Shown here one piece after another: positions 1 to 11,394 of a stretch of DNA of 64,000 nt. Each line of letters starts with the position of its first letter. The stretch's first letter is position 1. Below the pieces are notes generated by a model. That model was not told where the DNA came from. It did not search any database and worked only from the letters and a program-made list of their open reading frames with translations. The position numbers and the translations under genes are program-made. Source of the stretch: Mesodorylaimus sp. YZB2_4. Its lineage: Eukaryota; Nematoda; Enoplea; Dorylaimida; Dorylaimidae. The stretch is from NCBI GenBank assembly GCA_030248295.1, contig JASANH010001028.1, positions 124,001 to 188,000 of the forward strand. The letters are read 5' to 3'.

Positions 1-873
1 AGTAAACGCTTGAGAACCCGATTCTATATAATCGTGGGATTCCTGATGCTCAGTCGAGGCTTAGTGACCATGACTGGTTTCTCATCCGGCTTGTACCGAA
101 TATTAAGGACAGCCGGATTGGTGGGCACTGAGTACAAACGGATCACGTGTATTCTCATTCATTTCAATCTCTATTTCTCATGGACTATCGAAATGTCAAT
201 TTTGTGCACATTGGTCATCGATCGCATGCTGGCCATAATTGCCGTCAATTATTATCGATCGTTGTCCCGAAAATCAGCAGTTTACATGTGCTTGGCTCAG
301 TACGCTGTGATCAGTCTAATCAAACTGATACCCTTGCTTACACTTGATCCTCTGCTGGCAATGGCATCATGCGTGAACATGTACGCACCAATCAATTTCG
401 TTTTTAGTCAATTCAGCCAATATATCGATTTCGCTATTGCTCTGTTGATCATTATTTTATACATAGCACTGATTTCGTATGTCCGTATTCGGGTGACAGC
501 TCAAAAATCTGAAGGTGGGACATTGCCGGCGACGCTGGAACGCCAGTTAAAGTTGATCCTCGTTTTGAGAAATCTGGTCCTAATTCATTTCGGTCTCATG
601 TTTCCTGGTAAGCTATTGAACCTGCTGGCTAGCGTGGTGCCCTTGGAATATCAGCAGCGCATGGTGGCCTATGGCGGAATGATACTCAATATCGATGTGT
701 TTGTGAATGCCGTTTTGCTATTGGTCACACAATCCGATATCCGCGAGGCAGCCCTACCGTGTTGGAACAAAGCTAAGAATCAAGTCCAGCCGTCGACACA
801 ACCGATAACGCAAGATAGCGCTAGAGCGATCGTGGCACGAAGTCAGGTGGTCAACGGAAGCCATGTCTGGTAA
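1..873 (+). CDS. Rhodopsin-like 7TM receptor (Srsx-like), 5' end outside window
   Basis: The reading frame is already open at base 1 and runs to a TAA at 871-873, giving about 290 residues. Successive hydrophobic segments fit TM2 to TM7: a first one around the RFYIIVGFLML stretch, a third ending in IDRMLAII (the DRY position, with the final Tyr replaced), and later ones around FAIALLIIILYIALIS and VFVNAVLLLVT. TM1 must lie in an exon upstream of the window. There is no ATG near base 10, so the start is not here. The IDR motif followed by a YYRSL loop resembles the nematode Srsx chemoreceptor-like group, which is a family impression only. The product would be a plasma-membrane G-protein-coupled receptor with unknown ligand. 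The C-terminal tail is short and Gln/Thr-rich. AATAAA signals at 1235 and 1389 could serve as polyadenylation sites. No breaks are seen. Confidence 0.75.
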   Translation, partial: SKRLRTRFYIIVGFLMLSRGLVTMTGFSSGLYRILRTAGLVGTEYKRITCILIHFNLYFSWTIEMSILCTLVIDRMLAIIAVNYYRSLSRKSAVYMCLAQYAVISLIKLIPLLTLDPLLAMASCVNMYAPINFVFSQFSQYIDFAIALLIIILYIALISYVRIRVTAQKSEGGTLPATLERQLKLILVLRNLVLIHFGLMFPGKLLNLLASVVPLEYQQRMVAYGGMILNIDVFVNAVLLLVTQSDIREAALPCWNKAKNQVQPSTQPITQDSARAIVARSQVVNGSHVW

Positions 874-2256
874 GCACTCGAAAGAAGGAGGCCACACACG
901 ACTTATGCACGGGATTGTGTGTATGCCGATACCTATCTGATAGGTAGCTAGATGATAGGCAAATAATTAATTAGTAATGAGGCACAGTAAAGGGGCGTAG
1001 GCACGAGTTGACATGTACTGCGTAAAGTTGCTAGCACCAAGCGCTAAGGTTTTTGTTGCACCGCTTTTGCACACTCATGCATACGTGCGGTAAAGTGTAA
1101 AGTTTCGATGCACCTAGTTTTCACAGAAATGGTACAGCAACAACGAGACCACGTGAGACAAAGTGATTGTGCCGTATTTGTGTGAGGTGATGTGGGCAGT
1201 ACAGGTATCTATGAAACGATTGCACTTTTAAGATAATAAACCAGCGTATATATATTTTAAAAAAACCATTAATCGTAAAAAGTAAGGCGCCAATTATGGT
1301 GTTGTGTCTGTTCATCCCTACCATCAATGAATGTGTGATCATTTCAAGTAAAGCACAGTGTTTGTGAGTCATTCTTATTCTTGGGAATAATAAAGTGGCT
1401 GCAGAGATCATGCCATGTTCACGATATCTCGTGCTAATATGCTTGCGACCCCTGGCTTGGCGACGTTGTCTAGTTCTCCAGCAAAGACTCAGAGTTCAAA
1501 TCTGACGCTGTAGTTTCAAGCTAGTACCCTCAGAGTACCATGGCTCCTGTTTCCCAGTCGCCTGATACAGTATGGATCCTGCCCTATGCGTTCTTGATGT
1601 GTTCCGCGCCCTTGGCTGCTCCGCTACCACTTTCCACCGAACTGAAGGTCGATGGGAGATCACCTCGGCTCATCTGGTTTTATCCCCTTGCCTCCTCGCT
1701 AAAACTATGCCGCGCTTACTAGAAGGCTCATCTCGTGGTAAATGCAATTCCGACTTCCAGACTGCAGACTTACGGCATCATATGGTCTGTTTAAAAATTT
1801 GTGTTCTGTGAGTTGCAGGCAGGCTCCCTTAAGGCGCCGTGAAGTCAAAGTACCCGCTATATACATGCAGAGGGTATATTGCGTATCGTGTTCACTACAG
1901 TGGATTTAACGTCTCAATAAGGGCCTCTCAAATCCTAAGCAGTCGACCTAAACAAGACGGAGATGTGGCAGAAGCCGAGAGAAAGTCTGTAGGATAGGGG
2001 CTTTTACTCATCTGTTCTAAGCAGTAAAGACAAGCAGTTTTTAATACACACGTGGATTGCTGTTAGCTACCTTTCCTTCTAGGTCTTCCTCTCCCTCCAA
2101 CCTCTCTTCCACCCGCTTCCTGTGGTTGCCTATGATTTACTTTCTTATATGATGGGTTCCAACAATGTTAGCTTTTTGATAATGCGCCGATGCAGTGCAA
2201 AGTGAAGCCCACATCAGATAGAGCTTCCATTTGTGAGAAGCATATACATTTCCAGA
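874..2256. other. Intergenic, no gene recognised
   Basis: Downstream flank of the first receptor. It has two AATAAA motifs (1235-1240 and 1389-1394) and short chance reading frames, with no recognisable protein, RNA gene or clear repeat. Confidence 0.5.
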
Positions 2257-2400
2257 AAAGTATGTTATCAGGCAACAAATCACAGACATCAGACATGTTA
2301 TCAGACAACAAACCCAGCCACCTTCCCCTGACCAAATGCAAGGCGAGACCAAGTTGGCTGGGCTCCCTCGGCGACGCATGCTTGCAAGTACGTTCCTGTA
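2257..2400 (+). repeat. Solo copy of the long terminal inverted repeat family seen at 31.1 and 31.9 kb
   Basis: The segment carries ATGTTATCAGACAACAAA, then the CCCAGCCACC, ACCAAATGCAAGGC, TTGGCTGGGC and CCCTCGGCG blocks. These occur in the same order in both inverted arms of the element at 31127-31895. Only one arm is found here, so it is a truncated or solo remnant. Confidence 0.7.
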
Positions 2401-2793
2401 AGTAATATGCAGTATCTAATGCATGTCGGAATGACTACTCCTGTACTCGTTTCGACGATGCTCACTGAACTTTTGATGATGTGGAGTGCGTATCCTCCGA
2501 TTAAAGTACGGGGTATGTGTAGTAGTCAGGGCCCAAGATCCACAATTCGCTCATCACAGTGGCGGTCACTTCTTGCAGAGCCAGAGGTCGCTGTCGTTTT
2601 AAAGAGGCATTGTACATGTAGGAACTAGCTTTTATGCGTGAGAATCCGGGTGATACTTATGTGAGCTGGAGAGGTGAAGTAGCCGCGTATCGATGAGACA
2701 TCATGTGCGCGGGTGATTAAACAACTCGTTGTTGATCAATTCAGTGTCAATTAGGGTACTGTAGGCGCTGTATCGGCAACTATATCAGATAGG

Positions 2794-3040
2794 GCCGCGC
2801 CGGTGGTGTAGCGGTGATAGGTGTGCGTCACAGTTTGCTTGGCAGAGCTGGAAACCGGTCGGCCCTGAGTTAAACTCTGGCCGTCTGAGAACTTGGTGAA
2901 ATTCTCTCTGCGCCTTGCACGCCGGGCGTTGAGCGACTCGCCCTTCATCCCTCCGGGGTCGATAAACGAGGAGAGGCCTTGTGGGGCGGGAGGCTCTCGA
3001 ATCCGGGTCCGTTCACGAAGCAAGGGCTGGGTTACGCCAT
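2794..3040 (+). repeat. tRNA-derived SINE, diverged
   Basis: The 5' part reads GGTGGTGTAGCGGTGATAGG, an A-box-like start, followed by a B-box-like GAGTTAAACTC about 60 bp on. A CCTTGCACGCCGGGC block resembles the body of the SINE copies at 42.55 and 7.4 kb (CCTTGCACGCCAGGCC). The copy is old and its 3' end is uncertain. Confidence 0.5.
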
Positions 3041-3850
3041 TGGGTAACCACTGACATCCGAATAGCGACTAAGGCGCGCTCTTGCCCGGCATGCATCCCG
3101 GATGGACCCTAGTCGCTGGGAAGATAGGGTCAACTAACAAGGCCCCTAGCCCGCGGGTAAAGAACCAAAAATCGACCCTTTCCTGGACCGACCAGGATAG
3201 GTCAAAAAAACTATAACAGACACTCTTGCGGGAAGGAAACTAAAGTTCCTACTACTGACCAGCCATTGATATTGTGACGAAGTTCGAAACGGGCTCCACC
3301 TTGTGTGAGTGTCAGTGCCTTGCGTCTTACGTGTAGCGCGTGTATAGTGGTCGTTGACGTGCATTCGTGTGTGTGGGCTGATAGCTGCGGTTCTTTTCGG
3401 GTTTTGCTGTCTTAGAGAACGGCCAGTTACGCACGTGATTGTGAGTAATAGAAGATGGTCTACAAGCGTGTATCCATTACGGTACGTATATAACAAGCGC
3501 CTAACTCGACACCTCATGCTTGGGTTAGTGGAATACCAAGCCTTTACCCGATCGTAACGAATGCGTATATTCGTTACAATTCCGGGGGGCCGCTCCGGGA
3601 TCGGCTTGGTTGGCTTATCTTTCGAAGAATTTGAGTGCCCGAAGAGCGAGTGCTTTTGTTTGCCGTGTGAAGTGCACACGTGCGGAATACTTGCGCCCAG
3701 TTTGGTCTGCGGAATAATAAGGCTTGCGGAAGAAAAGCAACCTTAGTGGTCTGCGGAAGTTGTAATTGCAACCTTGGGTTGTTAGTTTTCGGTTGTTTGA
3801 CCTTTTGGGGCTAGACTAGTCAGTTTGTGTGGGCCGTATCGGGAGGTTCG
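3041..3850. other. Intergenic, no gene recognised
   Basis: Overlapping reading frames on both strands (the longest about 177 codons on the minus strand, 3146-3679) have no recognisable domain and shadow one another. A small hairpin (GTAACGAAT ... ATTCGTTAC) sits near 3556-3579. This may be leader or LTR debris of the gypsy relic that follows, but no LTR pair was found. Confidence 0.4.
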
Positions 3851-3853
3851 AAC

Positions 3854-3997
3854 ATGGCTGAACCGCCTGTTGCTAATTTGCCCCCGGAAGTAGCAGCCGT
3901 TCTGCATGCTTTGACGGTGCAGTTAACGACCGGAGAGTCCAGCAAAGGACAACTCACTCACTCCACAGCCCTATTCGCTCAAGCCCTATCACCGTAA
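3854..3997 (+). pseudogene. Short ORF, possibly a retrotransposon gag start
   Basis: A 47-codon ORF starts at the ATG at 3854 (MAEPPVANLPPEVAAVLHAL...) and ends in a TAA. It lies about 0.6 kb upstream of gypsy pol debris on the same strand. Its Pro/Ala-rich N-terminus is of the kind found in gag polyproteins, but no CCHC knuckle or capsid motif is visible. The assignment rests on position alone. Confidence 0.25.
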
Positions 3998-4617
3998 CAG
4001 TCAATTACATAGAACTCCTACCTAACATCAAACACACGATTGGATTTGGATAAGTTGATTGAGAATGCGCTTGCGTGCACTCACTGGTCTCGCCCAAAGC
4101 GAACGGGTTCATTGATCCTTGTTCGCATATTGTATCGCCCCATTCCTCCTCTCGCTCGAATCGTATAGTTATCTTCTGTCGCGGCCTTAAATGTTCCTAG
4201 TCGCTATGATCCAACAGGTGATGGCATTGGTTCGTTGCTAGAAGTAGAAGAGCCGCCATCATTGGGTATGCTCACCTCGGGGGCCATGCCTCCTTATCCG
4301 CTCCCCTGTCGTCTTCCATGTTCGGCACCTGGTCGTCACAGGTTGTCCCGCCCGACAATGGTGACTTTGTTTGTGACCCGTCTCTTGTTCCGCTCCGCGC
4401 CTCCACGTTCAAGGGTCCCACCAGCTGACGACGTTGGTGGCAGCTCCGTCCGAACTGGCAATGAGGGCCTGGGACATTGCAAAGCTTTTGGTACCTGTAC
4501 TGGCAACTTACGAGTCAAACTTGGCTCACTCTGGGGCCCCAGCAATGTATTGCATGCAATGTCCCCGTGCAATGTTCGTTTAGGAAAACCCATTCGCTAT
4601 ATCTGCTCTAAGTCGTA

Positions 4618-5373
4618 CGGAATTTGATATTGTGTACAGGCCAGGCAGACAGCACGGCAAGGTGGATTTGCTGTCCAGGCTGCACATGACCCCGAAAGCT
4701 CAGCAGGAAGTGGAAGCTGTGTTAGCCGAAGTGGACATAGCTCAGTAGGAAGAGCACGTGAGGCGGAATGAATTGGCTGCAGAGCAAAGGATTGACCCAC
4801 TGCTTCAGCAGCGTATCAATTTTCTGGAGCACGGAATCTTGCTCCAAGTGACTTATTGGATAAGCAATTTTGTCTGGAGAGACCCCGATATGCGAGAGTT
4901 TTGGTGCACCTAACCAAATGCGGAAAAGCAGCAGAGCCTACGGTACAGATGGTCGTGCCCCGGCACATGCGGCTCGAGATATTGCAACAGTGTCATGGTG
5001 ACATATTTGCAGCTCACTTTGGAGTGGGGAAAACGTTTGCTAAGTTGTCAGCAAGATATCATTGGGATGACTATTTCAAGGACACGGAGCATTTCGTGAA
5101 AAGATGTTCTACCTATGCCAGGTGCAGAAGACGGCCAAGGCGCCGATGCAGCCTATGCCTTTTGCAGGTCCGCGGCAAAGAGTTGGTGAGGATCTGCAAG
5201 GACCATTACCAGTGACGAAGAGAAACAACAGGTTTGTTGTCGTTTTCACAGACTACTTCTCACATTGGGTTGAAGCTGTGGCTTTACCAGACTCTGAAGC
5301 CTCAACGGTGGCCAATTCATTGTTAAGAGAAGTAATGTGTAGACATGAAGCGTGTGAGCAATTTGCAGTGTGA
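4618..5373 (+). pseudogene. Ty3/gypsy pol relic: end of RNase H and N-terminal integrase
   Basis: Pieces in successive frames match gypsy pol. EFDIVYRPGRQHGKVDLLSR (end of RNase H) is followed by a stop at 4746-4748. A frame from about 4856 holds the integrase zinc domain (HMRLEILQQCHGDIFAAHFG ... KLSARYHW ... RCSTYARC). A second frameshift near 5110 leads to DLQGPLPVT, FVVVFTDY, HWVEAVALP and EASTVANSLLREVMCRH. In the zinc domain the second Cys of the CxxC pair reads Tyr. The integrase core ends before its second catalytic Asp. No protease, full RT or flanking LTRs were found. With at least two frameshifts and one stop this is a dead fragment. Confidence 0.85.
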
Positions 5374-5983
5374 AGAGATAAAAACTGTCACAGAAACCGC
5401 CCTAATATCCCGTACAACTCATATCTGCGCATCGCGAAATTCTACTGATAGGCGGTAGCTGTTCAAAAGAAACTCTTTTGCGTCAAAGCTGCTTTTTCCA
5501 AGGTGTCTTTAAAAATACTCGTACCTTGCAAAAACAGTTTGCCTCGCATCCAAGCCTTCACGCCCACGGTGCACGTAACAGGACAGGCCATGCCTCATGT
5601 TTGTATGTTTCTTGGTTTAGTAAAGCAATATAAAATCATGTATTTTAGTCCTGGGCCAAGAATATGCGGATGCGCTTGGGTTTTTTATAACGGCTAGTAC
5701 ACAAGGCGGAGGGAGGCTGGCAGCACTTGACAAACGATACCTGACAAAGTGTCACCGTGACGAACCCTGAATACATAGAAATTGATTGCCGTGCTTCGCA
5801 AACCTCAAATAGCAAAAGAGGATGCCTGTATCCCGTGCATTAAATGGGCCAAGTGGATTCGAGAGAGGCATCCTGGTAAGCCTTGGTCTACCTACAAGAA
5901 ATTGGTACAACTTGAATTTGAGTTCCAGTCTGGTTTCCAGTAGTGCGGGTGTAGTGGAGGAGCGGAGTGGATTTTATGAGACT
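5374..5983. other. Gap between gypsy relic and claudin-like gene
   Basis: No recognisable protein. The last part probably contains the promoter and 5' UTR of the claudin-like gene. The frame upstream of the chosen ATG (5984) stays open to about 5822, so a longer N-terminus cannot be excluded. Confidence 0.4.
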
Positions 5984-8900
5984 ATGGGTTCCATTTCGAC
6001 TATTCGAGTGGTGGTTCATGTGATCGCTGTTTCGACTTTGTTGATTTCGTTAGGGTTTATTATTGCGGGAACTATGACCACGGGTAAGGAAACAATTGTT
6101 ACAGAAAGTTCTGTTATGAGTGGGTAGAAATTGTTGACTCTAGATATATAGATCTTGTGCCTCCTTTTCTTGCTGCGCTCGTAATTTTTTTTTGCATCTG
6201 GCCATTGTCATTCCAGCAGCCTTTTGAAGTGTAGCGAAGTTTAAAACTTATCGCTTCGAAAAACTCCTGACTGTGAGTGAGATAAGATGGTTATACTTAG
6301 GACGCTGCCGCTGCTTACAGTACAGTTACCCATGCATTGTAATACCACCACAAATATCCTGCTGATTCCATCCTAACTGCTGCTGCTGGCCTGGCTGGGG
6401 GCTGGGAACAACAAGTCACCCCAACCCCCAGCAAGACTACAATCCGCATTAAACTCAATCACGATCACAGCAGCGACTTTTAAAGAAGCTGCCTGATAAG
6501 GCTACTGCCAGCAGAATTTCATCAGCAGCTGGAGAAGCCCAATCATCAACGTGACTGGCCGCCTAATACACGGAGCAGTGTATTGGCTTGACTTCGTTGG
6601 CCGGTCGATACTCTCCTCCATGCGAGGCTGAAACCCGTCGGGTTGATGTCTCAGGCACCTACGACTAGGTGGTCTGCATGGAGGTACTTTAGAGTCCATC
6701 CACTCCCCGCGGTACCTTCTCCAATGTACGGCCGATCAGCCTGTTGCACGACCAAACAGTTGCCCAAGCTGAAGCTTTAATTGATTGTCTGCACGGAGCT
6801 TTTATGTTAGTTACTTCCGTCGTGCTCGTCTTGCAGACCATAGTTGTTGCTTACAGTATCCAACTTATTCGAGTTTGAGAGCGATGACCCCATTTCTGAA
6901 AGCCAATTTCACGCCTTGGCTTTTCCCCCTACTATGGTCGCCCATTTTGAAGGACAATCAGGAACCAGCGAAATAACCAGCCTCAAATATGGAACCGCCC
7001 ATGCTTAAATTTGTGTATTAGTTCTGTGTTCCCGTGATGATTCAACGTGCGCGCACTGGTGAATCATTCGAATAGCCACTTTTTAAATGTCCTTGAGAAT
7101 TCACAGCCTTGAAAAACCATTGCCCACCAGAAGACGTTTTTTTTTTATTTTTTGAGGCAAGCTCTTTGAATCACTTGCAACTTTTTTTCAATTTTTGCGG
7201 GCCGAGCCAGTTTTTTGCCTCTAGCCGGCCAGCAGTCAACCCTTATTAGCAAGGCTGTGCGGTGACCAGCACACACAGCAGCTTCCCTCTGTGTGTCTCC
7301 ACTTGGAGCATCTCCATACGAGGGCATCCTGGACTGGACACCGACTTCCTCGGACGATGGCGAGTGGGCTTTTAACACTGTCCGTGTTGGACATAAAGGC
7401 TGTCTCCTAGTTTGGCTTCCGTCTCTCCACTCGGAGCACCTCGGCGGGTACTGGGTAAGTCACCCGCGGCCTGGCGTGCAAAGCGACCTCCATCACCGGG
7501 GATCGAACCCAGGACGAGTCCAGCCACTCAATACCAAGCAATACGGAGAGACGAATGCCGAACCGCTGCACCACCGCGTACCATCACTTCAACCTTAAAA
7601 CTGGAACATCACTTCAAACCATCCGCTAACCGCTGCACCATCACTTAAAACTGGAAGACTAATCAAAATGCCTTACTCTTATTGCACTAGAAGTTACAAG
7701 TCTCCCGATCTGAAGATCTGTTGCTCTGAATAGCCGAACTCTTAAGTCCTGATAGGAGAAGAAACTTTGATGCAATAGGTACAAGAAAAACCTCTCGTCG
7801 AGTATAATCTGCGTAAGAAGTATAAAAAACGACTGGAATCAGTAGTTCACAGAACCGAAAAAAACACTCTGGGCTCTCATTACTACGAGCAAAATTTTTC
7901 TTGACCAGCACAGAAACATGCACTCTTTCTGTCTAGCCTGGCAAGTGTACGAAGATCCGGGTAGTCGAGAAATTCACCAACATGGTTTATGGCTGGACTT
8001 TAATTATGCAGAAAAGCATACGGCAACTGCAACAAGCGGAGAAAAGGAATGGTTATCCAAACTCAAGTTCGGCCAAGCGGTGATTGGTGATGAGGCGCAC
8101 AGGGCTAAACGTAAGTGCTTTCTGACAAGCTGCGCACAGTTGTGCGAAAGTTTTTTGTGCGATTCCAGCATACCAAATCAATACATTAATTCTGCTGTGC
8201 ATCTCAGCCTTTGTGGTCATCGCCGGCGTGGTGTGCGCATGTGGAGCTGGAGCGTCCGCCATTGCCATTGGTGTTTGGCTAGTGTCAACATGTATTGCAA
8301 GTATGTGTACAGGGTTCAAAAAATTTTTCTGTTTCATAATTAGTTTGAAAAAATCACACATTCAATAAAAAATAGTACGAAACGTTCTGGACTTTCAACA
8401 AAAATTCTTGTTTCAGCCTTGCTGTCAACAGCTGCCGTTATTTTATTCTACATGGAGTCATTGACAAATCGGTTTGTGCAAACTGATAAGAAACTGGAGG
8501 TATGAAAGTGTTTCTGTTTGCCGTGCATTAATTGTTGGAATCGATTTGCACTAAGCCTAAATTTGGAACATGCAGCGCTGCCGAAAAGCTGAACTACGGC
8601 TAGGCGGCGTCAACACCATAAACGCCTGAGCCTATCATCCAGCGTCAAGTGTCAAAGTTTTGACTCAAAGAGCTGAAAAAACGGGCGTCACTTGGTTCGA
8701 ATGTGTTGCTATAGATGCTCTGTAGATCAAGAACTGTCGAATGGGCCCCGTCTGCAATATATTTGATAAAAATGCCGCGAAACAATGTTCCAAAAAAATA
8801 TAGCGTAATTTAAAACACACGTTCTTCTCTTCCCTTCCCCCACTTATCCAGCTGCAACTTCGAATTTTCGAGAGGGCTTTGGTATTCATGGCGTATGAAC

Positions 8901-9753
8901 AGCGTCAAAACCGGAAGGTGTTTGGCCCCTCCTGCGACTGTTTGTGACCGCAACGAAAGCAGGTGGACTGCTTGGTTATCATGGGCCGCCCACCTCGAAT
9001 TTTACTTCGCCGTTCAGCATACGCACATAGCATTCAAGGCTACCTAACTATTGTCCATTCGCTTGGTTTTTGAGCGCATTAGCTTTCACTCATGATTTTT
9101 AAGCTGCCGGCCTCCTTCCTGGTTGCAGCTTTTTTGATCCACAAGTTTCTCAGGCCGACGTCGTGCTATATTAGTCACCGAACTCGTTCAAAATTGATTT
9201 GAAATGCCCAGCAAGCACATTTGACGACATCACATTTTTGCCGCTTAAAGAGGGCTGTCACATACGGTACTTGTTGCGCTTGGTAGGACGAGCTTGCTTA
9301 GGCAGGAAGTTATACAGATTGCAGAACACGCCGCTCCGCCCAGCAGATGCCTAATGTCGGCTCCCTACACGGAGCAGGATGCCAGGACAATAAAGCGCAC
9401 ATGCTTTCGATGCGGTCACAAACACGTGGCGAGGGGGGCAGCTCACGCTGTTCATAGGCCAGAAGTGCGCGCGATGTGGACGCTTGACACAGTACACATG
9501 AGCATTTCGTTTTTCGAGGGCTTACACGCGCCTTGTCCGAGGGCTTACACGCGCCTCACACTTTCAGCAAGTGGTCGGCTACTCGTACTGGTACGCAGTC
9601 GTCGGCGACATTGGTTTTGGCATATCCATGGTTTTGGCCATCGTCTACGCAGCTATCGCCTACATGATCAAGCAAAGGGACGGGCGTCCACGCTACCAGC
9701 CTCAAAGTCGTTCCAATGTGTTCGCGACAAAGCACCACGTCACGAGTTTATAA
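5984..9753 (+). CDS. Claudin-like four-transmembrane protein, five exons
   Basis: Exons are 5984-6083, 7937-8110, 8208-8300, 8417-8499 and 9568-9753. All junctions are GT-AG, phases agree (1,1,1,0), and the sum is 636 nt, or 211 residues. TM1 lies within residues 6-30 (VVVHVIAVSTLLISLGFIIAG). The first extracellular loop starts AWQVYED and carries the claudin-type W...GLW signature (Trp35, Gly50-Trp52). TM2 is about 93-115, TM3 about 116-135, and TM4 about 161-184 after a short second loop. The tail is basic and Gln/Arg-rich. Claudin/PMP22-type proteins sit in cell junctions or modulate channels. Unusually, the paired Cys that normally follow GLW are absent (GLWLDF). Intron 1 is 1.85 kb and contains a SINE. 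The exon assembly is inferred but strongly supported by phase and topology. Confidence 0.75.
7390..7590 (-). repeat. tRNA-derived SINE inside intron 1 of the claudin-like gene
   Basis: Read on the minus strand it begins with an A-box-like GGTGGTGCAGCGGTTCGGC, has a B-box GGGTTCGATCC and a body ending in CGAGGTGCTCCGAGTGGAGA. The copy at 42553-42772 has the same order of blocks. A shorter related piece (CTCCACTTGGAGCATCTCC) lies just beside it near 7300. Confidence 0.75.
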
Positions 9754-9913
9754 TTCAAAGGTACTATGTAGTTCTGGGATTCTGACACGACATATTGACA
9801 TACTGTATTCGTGCTTGCTAATTGAAATCGCTGCTTGCCATGCCCAATTATTAACCAGTTATGTATCCTTCCACTTTGCCAAAAAGAATGTTTAGACTCC
9901 CGCAATCCGATAA

Positions 9914-10243
9914 CCATCAACGCAAGTTTGTCAACAAATATCAAGAAACCCACGACGAGTGTCTTTATTTGATGATCCGGCAACATCCCAACAAGTCAGT
10001 CAGTTACATCGCCTCACAGAAGTCGCATTATTCAATTCCTTTATCGAGCGTCGTAAACCATTACTAAAAAACAACCATTACAATACTGTGGAGGCAGACT
10101 CAGGGGAAACTTACATCGACGAGTGCGTTTCTTGTACAAAATACGATAGCCGCATTCGCGACAACGTATCGGATCTTTTGGACGAATTTCGTTTGCGTGA
10201 TGACAATCTGCAATCAAAAGTGATGAAACTTCAGGAGAAATAG
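9914..10243 (+). CDS. Possible terminal exon of an unrecognised protein
   Basis: The frame is open from a TAA at about 9911 to the stop at 10241-10243. The translation (from about 9959, [19 protein letters not shown]... to ...[14 protein letters not shown]) is charged, partly heptad-like and of unusually even composition for random sequence. There is no ATG at the 5' side, so it would need an upstream exon. It lies 160 bp downstream of the claudin-like stop on the same strand. No family is recognised and it may be chance. Confidence 0.25.
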   Translation, partial: PSTQVCQQISRNPRRVSLFDDPATSQQVSQLHRLTEVALFNSFIERRKPLLKNNHYNTVEADSGETYIDECVSCTKYDSRIRDNVSDLLDEFRLRDDNLQSKVMKLQEK

Positions 10244-10519
10244 CATCGCTCGACCTTGAACATTTCAAACTGCTATTATGCTCTTCCTTCCTTCCCCGCT
10301 CAACACAACACAAGAGTTGCACAAGGTAAAACTCAAAGGAAACAAAATCCTGTGACTCGTATGTTTGCACTTAGAAAAAAATAAGCAGCCGAGATGCCAT
10401 TATAACTTATTTCAATTGCCTGCGTGAAGTCCATAATTCAGCAGTCAAATCATATAAATAAGGCTTTGCGGACACCCTTCTCTTTATCTCCACATGAGGG
10501 AAATCCAGCCATGATGTAA

Positions 10520-10727
10520 AGGGAGCAGCCACTGATTTCACACTGCTTAGCTCCGATACCAAGCAGTGTCTGATTGTCAGCCTACGTTAGGGAGCAGCCA
10601 CTGATTTCACACTGCTCAGCTCCGATCCCAAGCAGCGTCTGATTGTCAGCCTACGTTAGGGAGCAGCCACTGATTTCACACTGCTCAGCTCCGATCCCAA
10701 GCAGTGTCTGATTGTCAGCCTATGTCA
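10520..10727. repeat. Tandem repeat, three units of 69 bp
   Basis: Units start at 10521, 10590 and 10659, each opening GGGAGCAGCCACTGATTTCA and continuing through AAGCAG(T/C)GTCTGATTGTCAG. The units differ at only a few positions. The array abuts the tail side of the SINE at 10728-10898. Confidence 0.9.
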
Positions 10728-10898
10728 GCTGGCTTTTGATTCCACACTCCACCAGTGCAAAATCATCAAGGGGCTGCTTGTGGCTTTTCCAAACTGACCT
10801 TTGTCGCCAAGGATTGAACCTGCTGCTAACACAGCAGCTCGATGCCAAGCTATACAGCTGTGTATGAACCCCAACCCACTACACCACTGTGGGCCACC
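10728..10898 (-). repeat. tRNA-derived SINE, minus strand
   Basis: On the minus strand it starts GGCCCACAGTGGTGTAGTGG (A-box-like) and has a B-box GGTTCAATCC about 70 bp later. Its 3' side runs directly into the 69-bp tandem units, which may be an amplified part of its tail or a neighbouring sequence. Confidence 0.65.
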
Positions 10899-11392
10899 GG
10901 AATAGGATGTGCTCAACATGGCAGGCACGATCTCGTCAATTGCCGCATTTTTCACACTGGGCGTACTGTACATCACAAAACGTACGCTTCTGACGAAACC
11001 AGCGGTCGCCTGCCAGTGTAACACGGCCAGCATCTACTGATCCACTGACGCAATCTGTCTCCTGGATCAGCAATTTATGTCGTTTTCTGTGTTCTATCTG
11101 CTGGGAAATGATGTGCGACATGCAGTACTAGGGACTACCCATTTTTCCCTTTAATTTGGCCTGACAGACCATGCAAGCGAAGAAACAAAGCAGGTTGATG
11201 AGGGCGCTGTTCAAAATCCGTCATGTCCACTGACATTTTATTTATATAGATAGAAGTAGATTGGTCGACGGAGGAGCACGTGCCCCATCCATCCATCACC
11301 TTCCATTGACCAGGAATCCTACTGGCTCCTAATCGCAAGTCTAGACGCCCGACACCCCTACATATAATCCCCGGGAGGGTTGACGCAGGAAA
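10899..11392. other. Intergenic, no gene recognised
   Basis: Short overlapping frames on the minus strand only. No domain, RNA gene or repeat partner was found within the window. Confidence 0.4.
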
Positions 11393-11394
11393 TA

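Noticed and set aside
3146-3679. 177-codon minus-strand frame
   Set aside because: No recognisable motif, and composition and overlap with other frames suggest chance in a low-stop region.
10520-10727. CRISPR-like array
   Set aside because: The units are contiguous 69-bp tandem copies without unique spacers, in a eukaryotic intergenic context next to a SINE.
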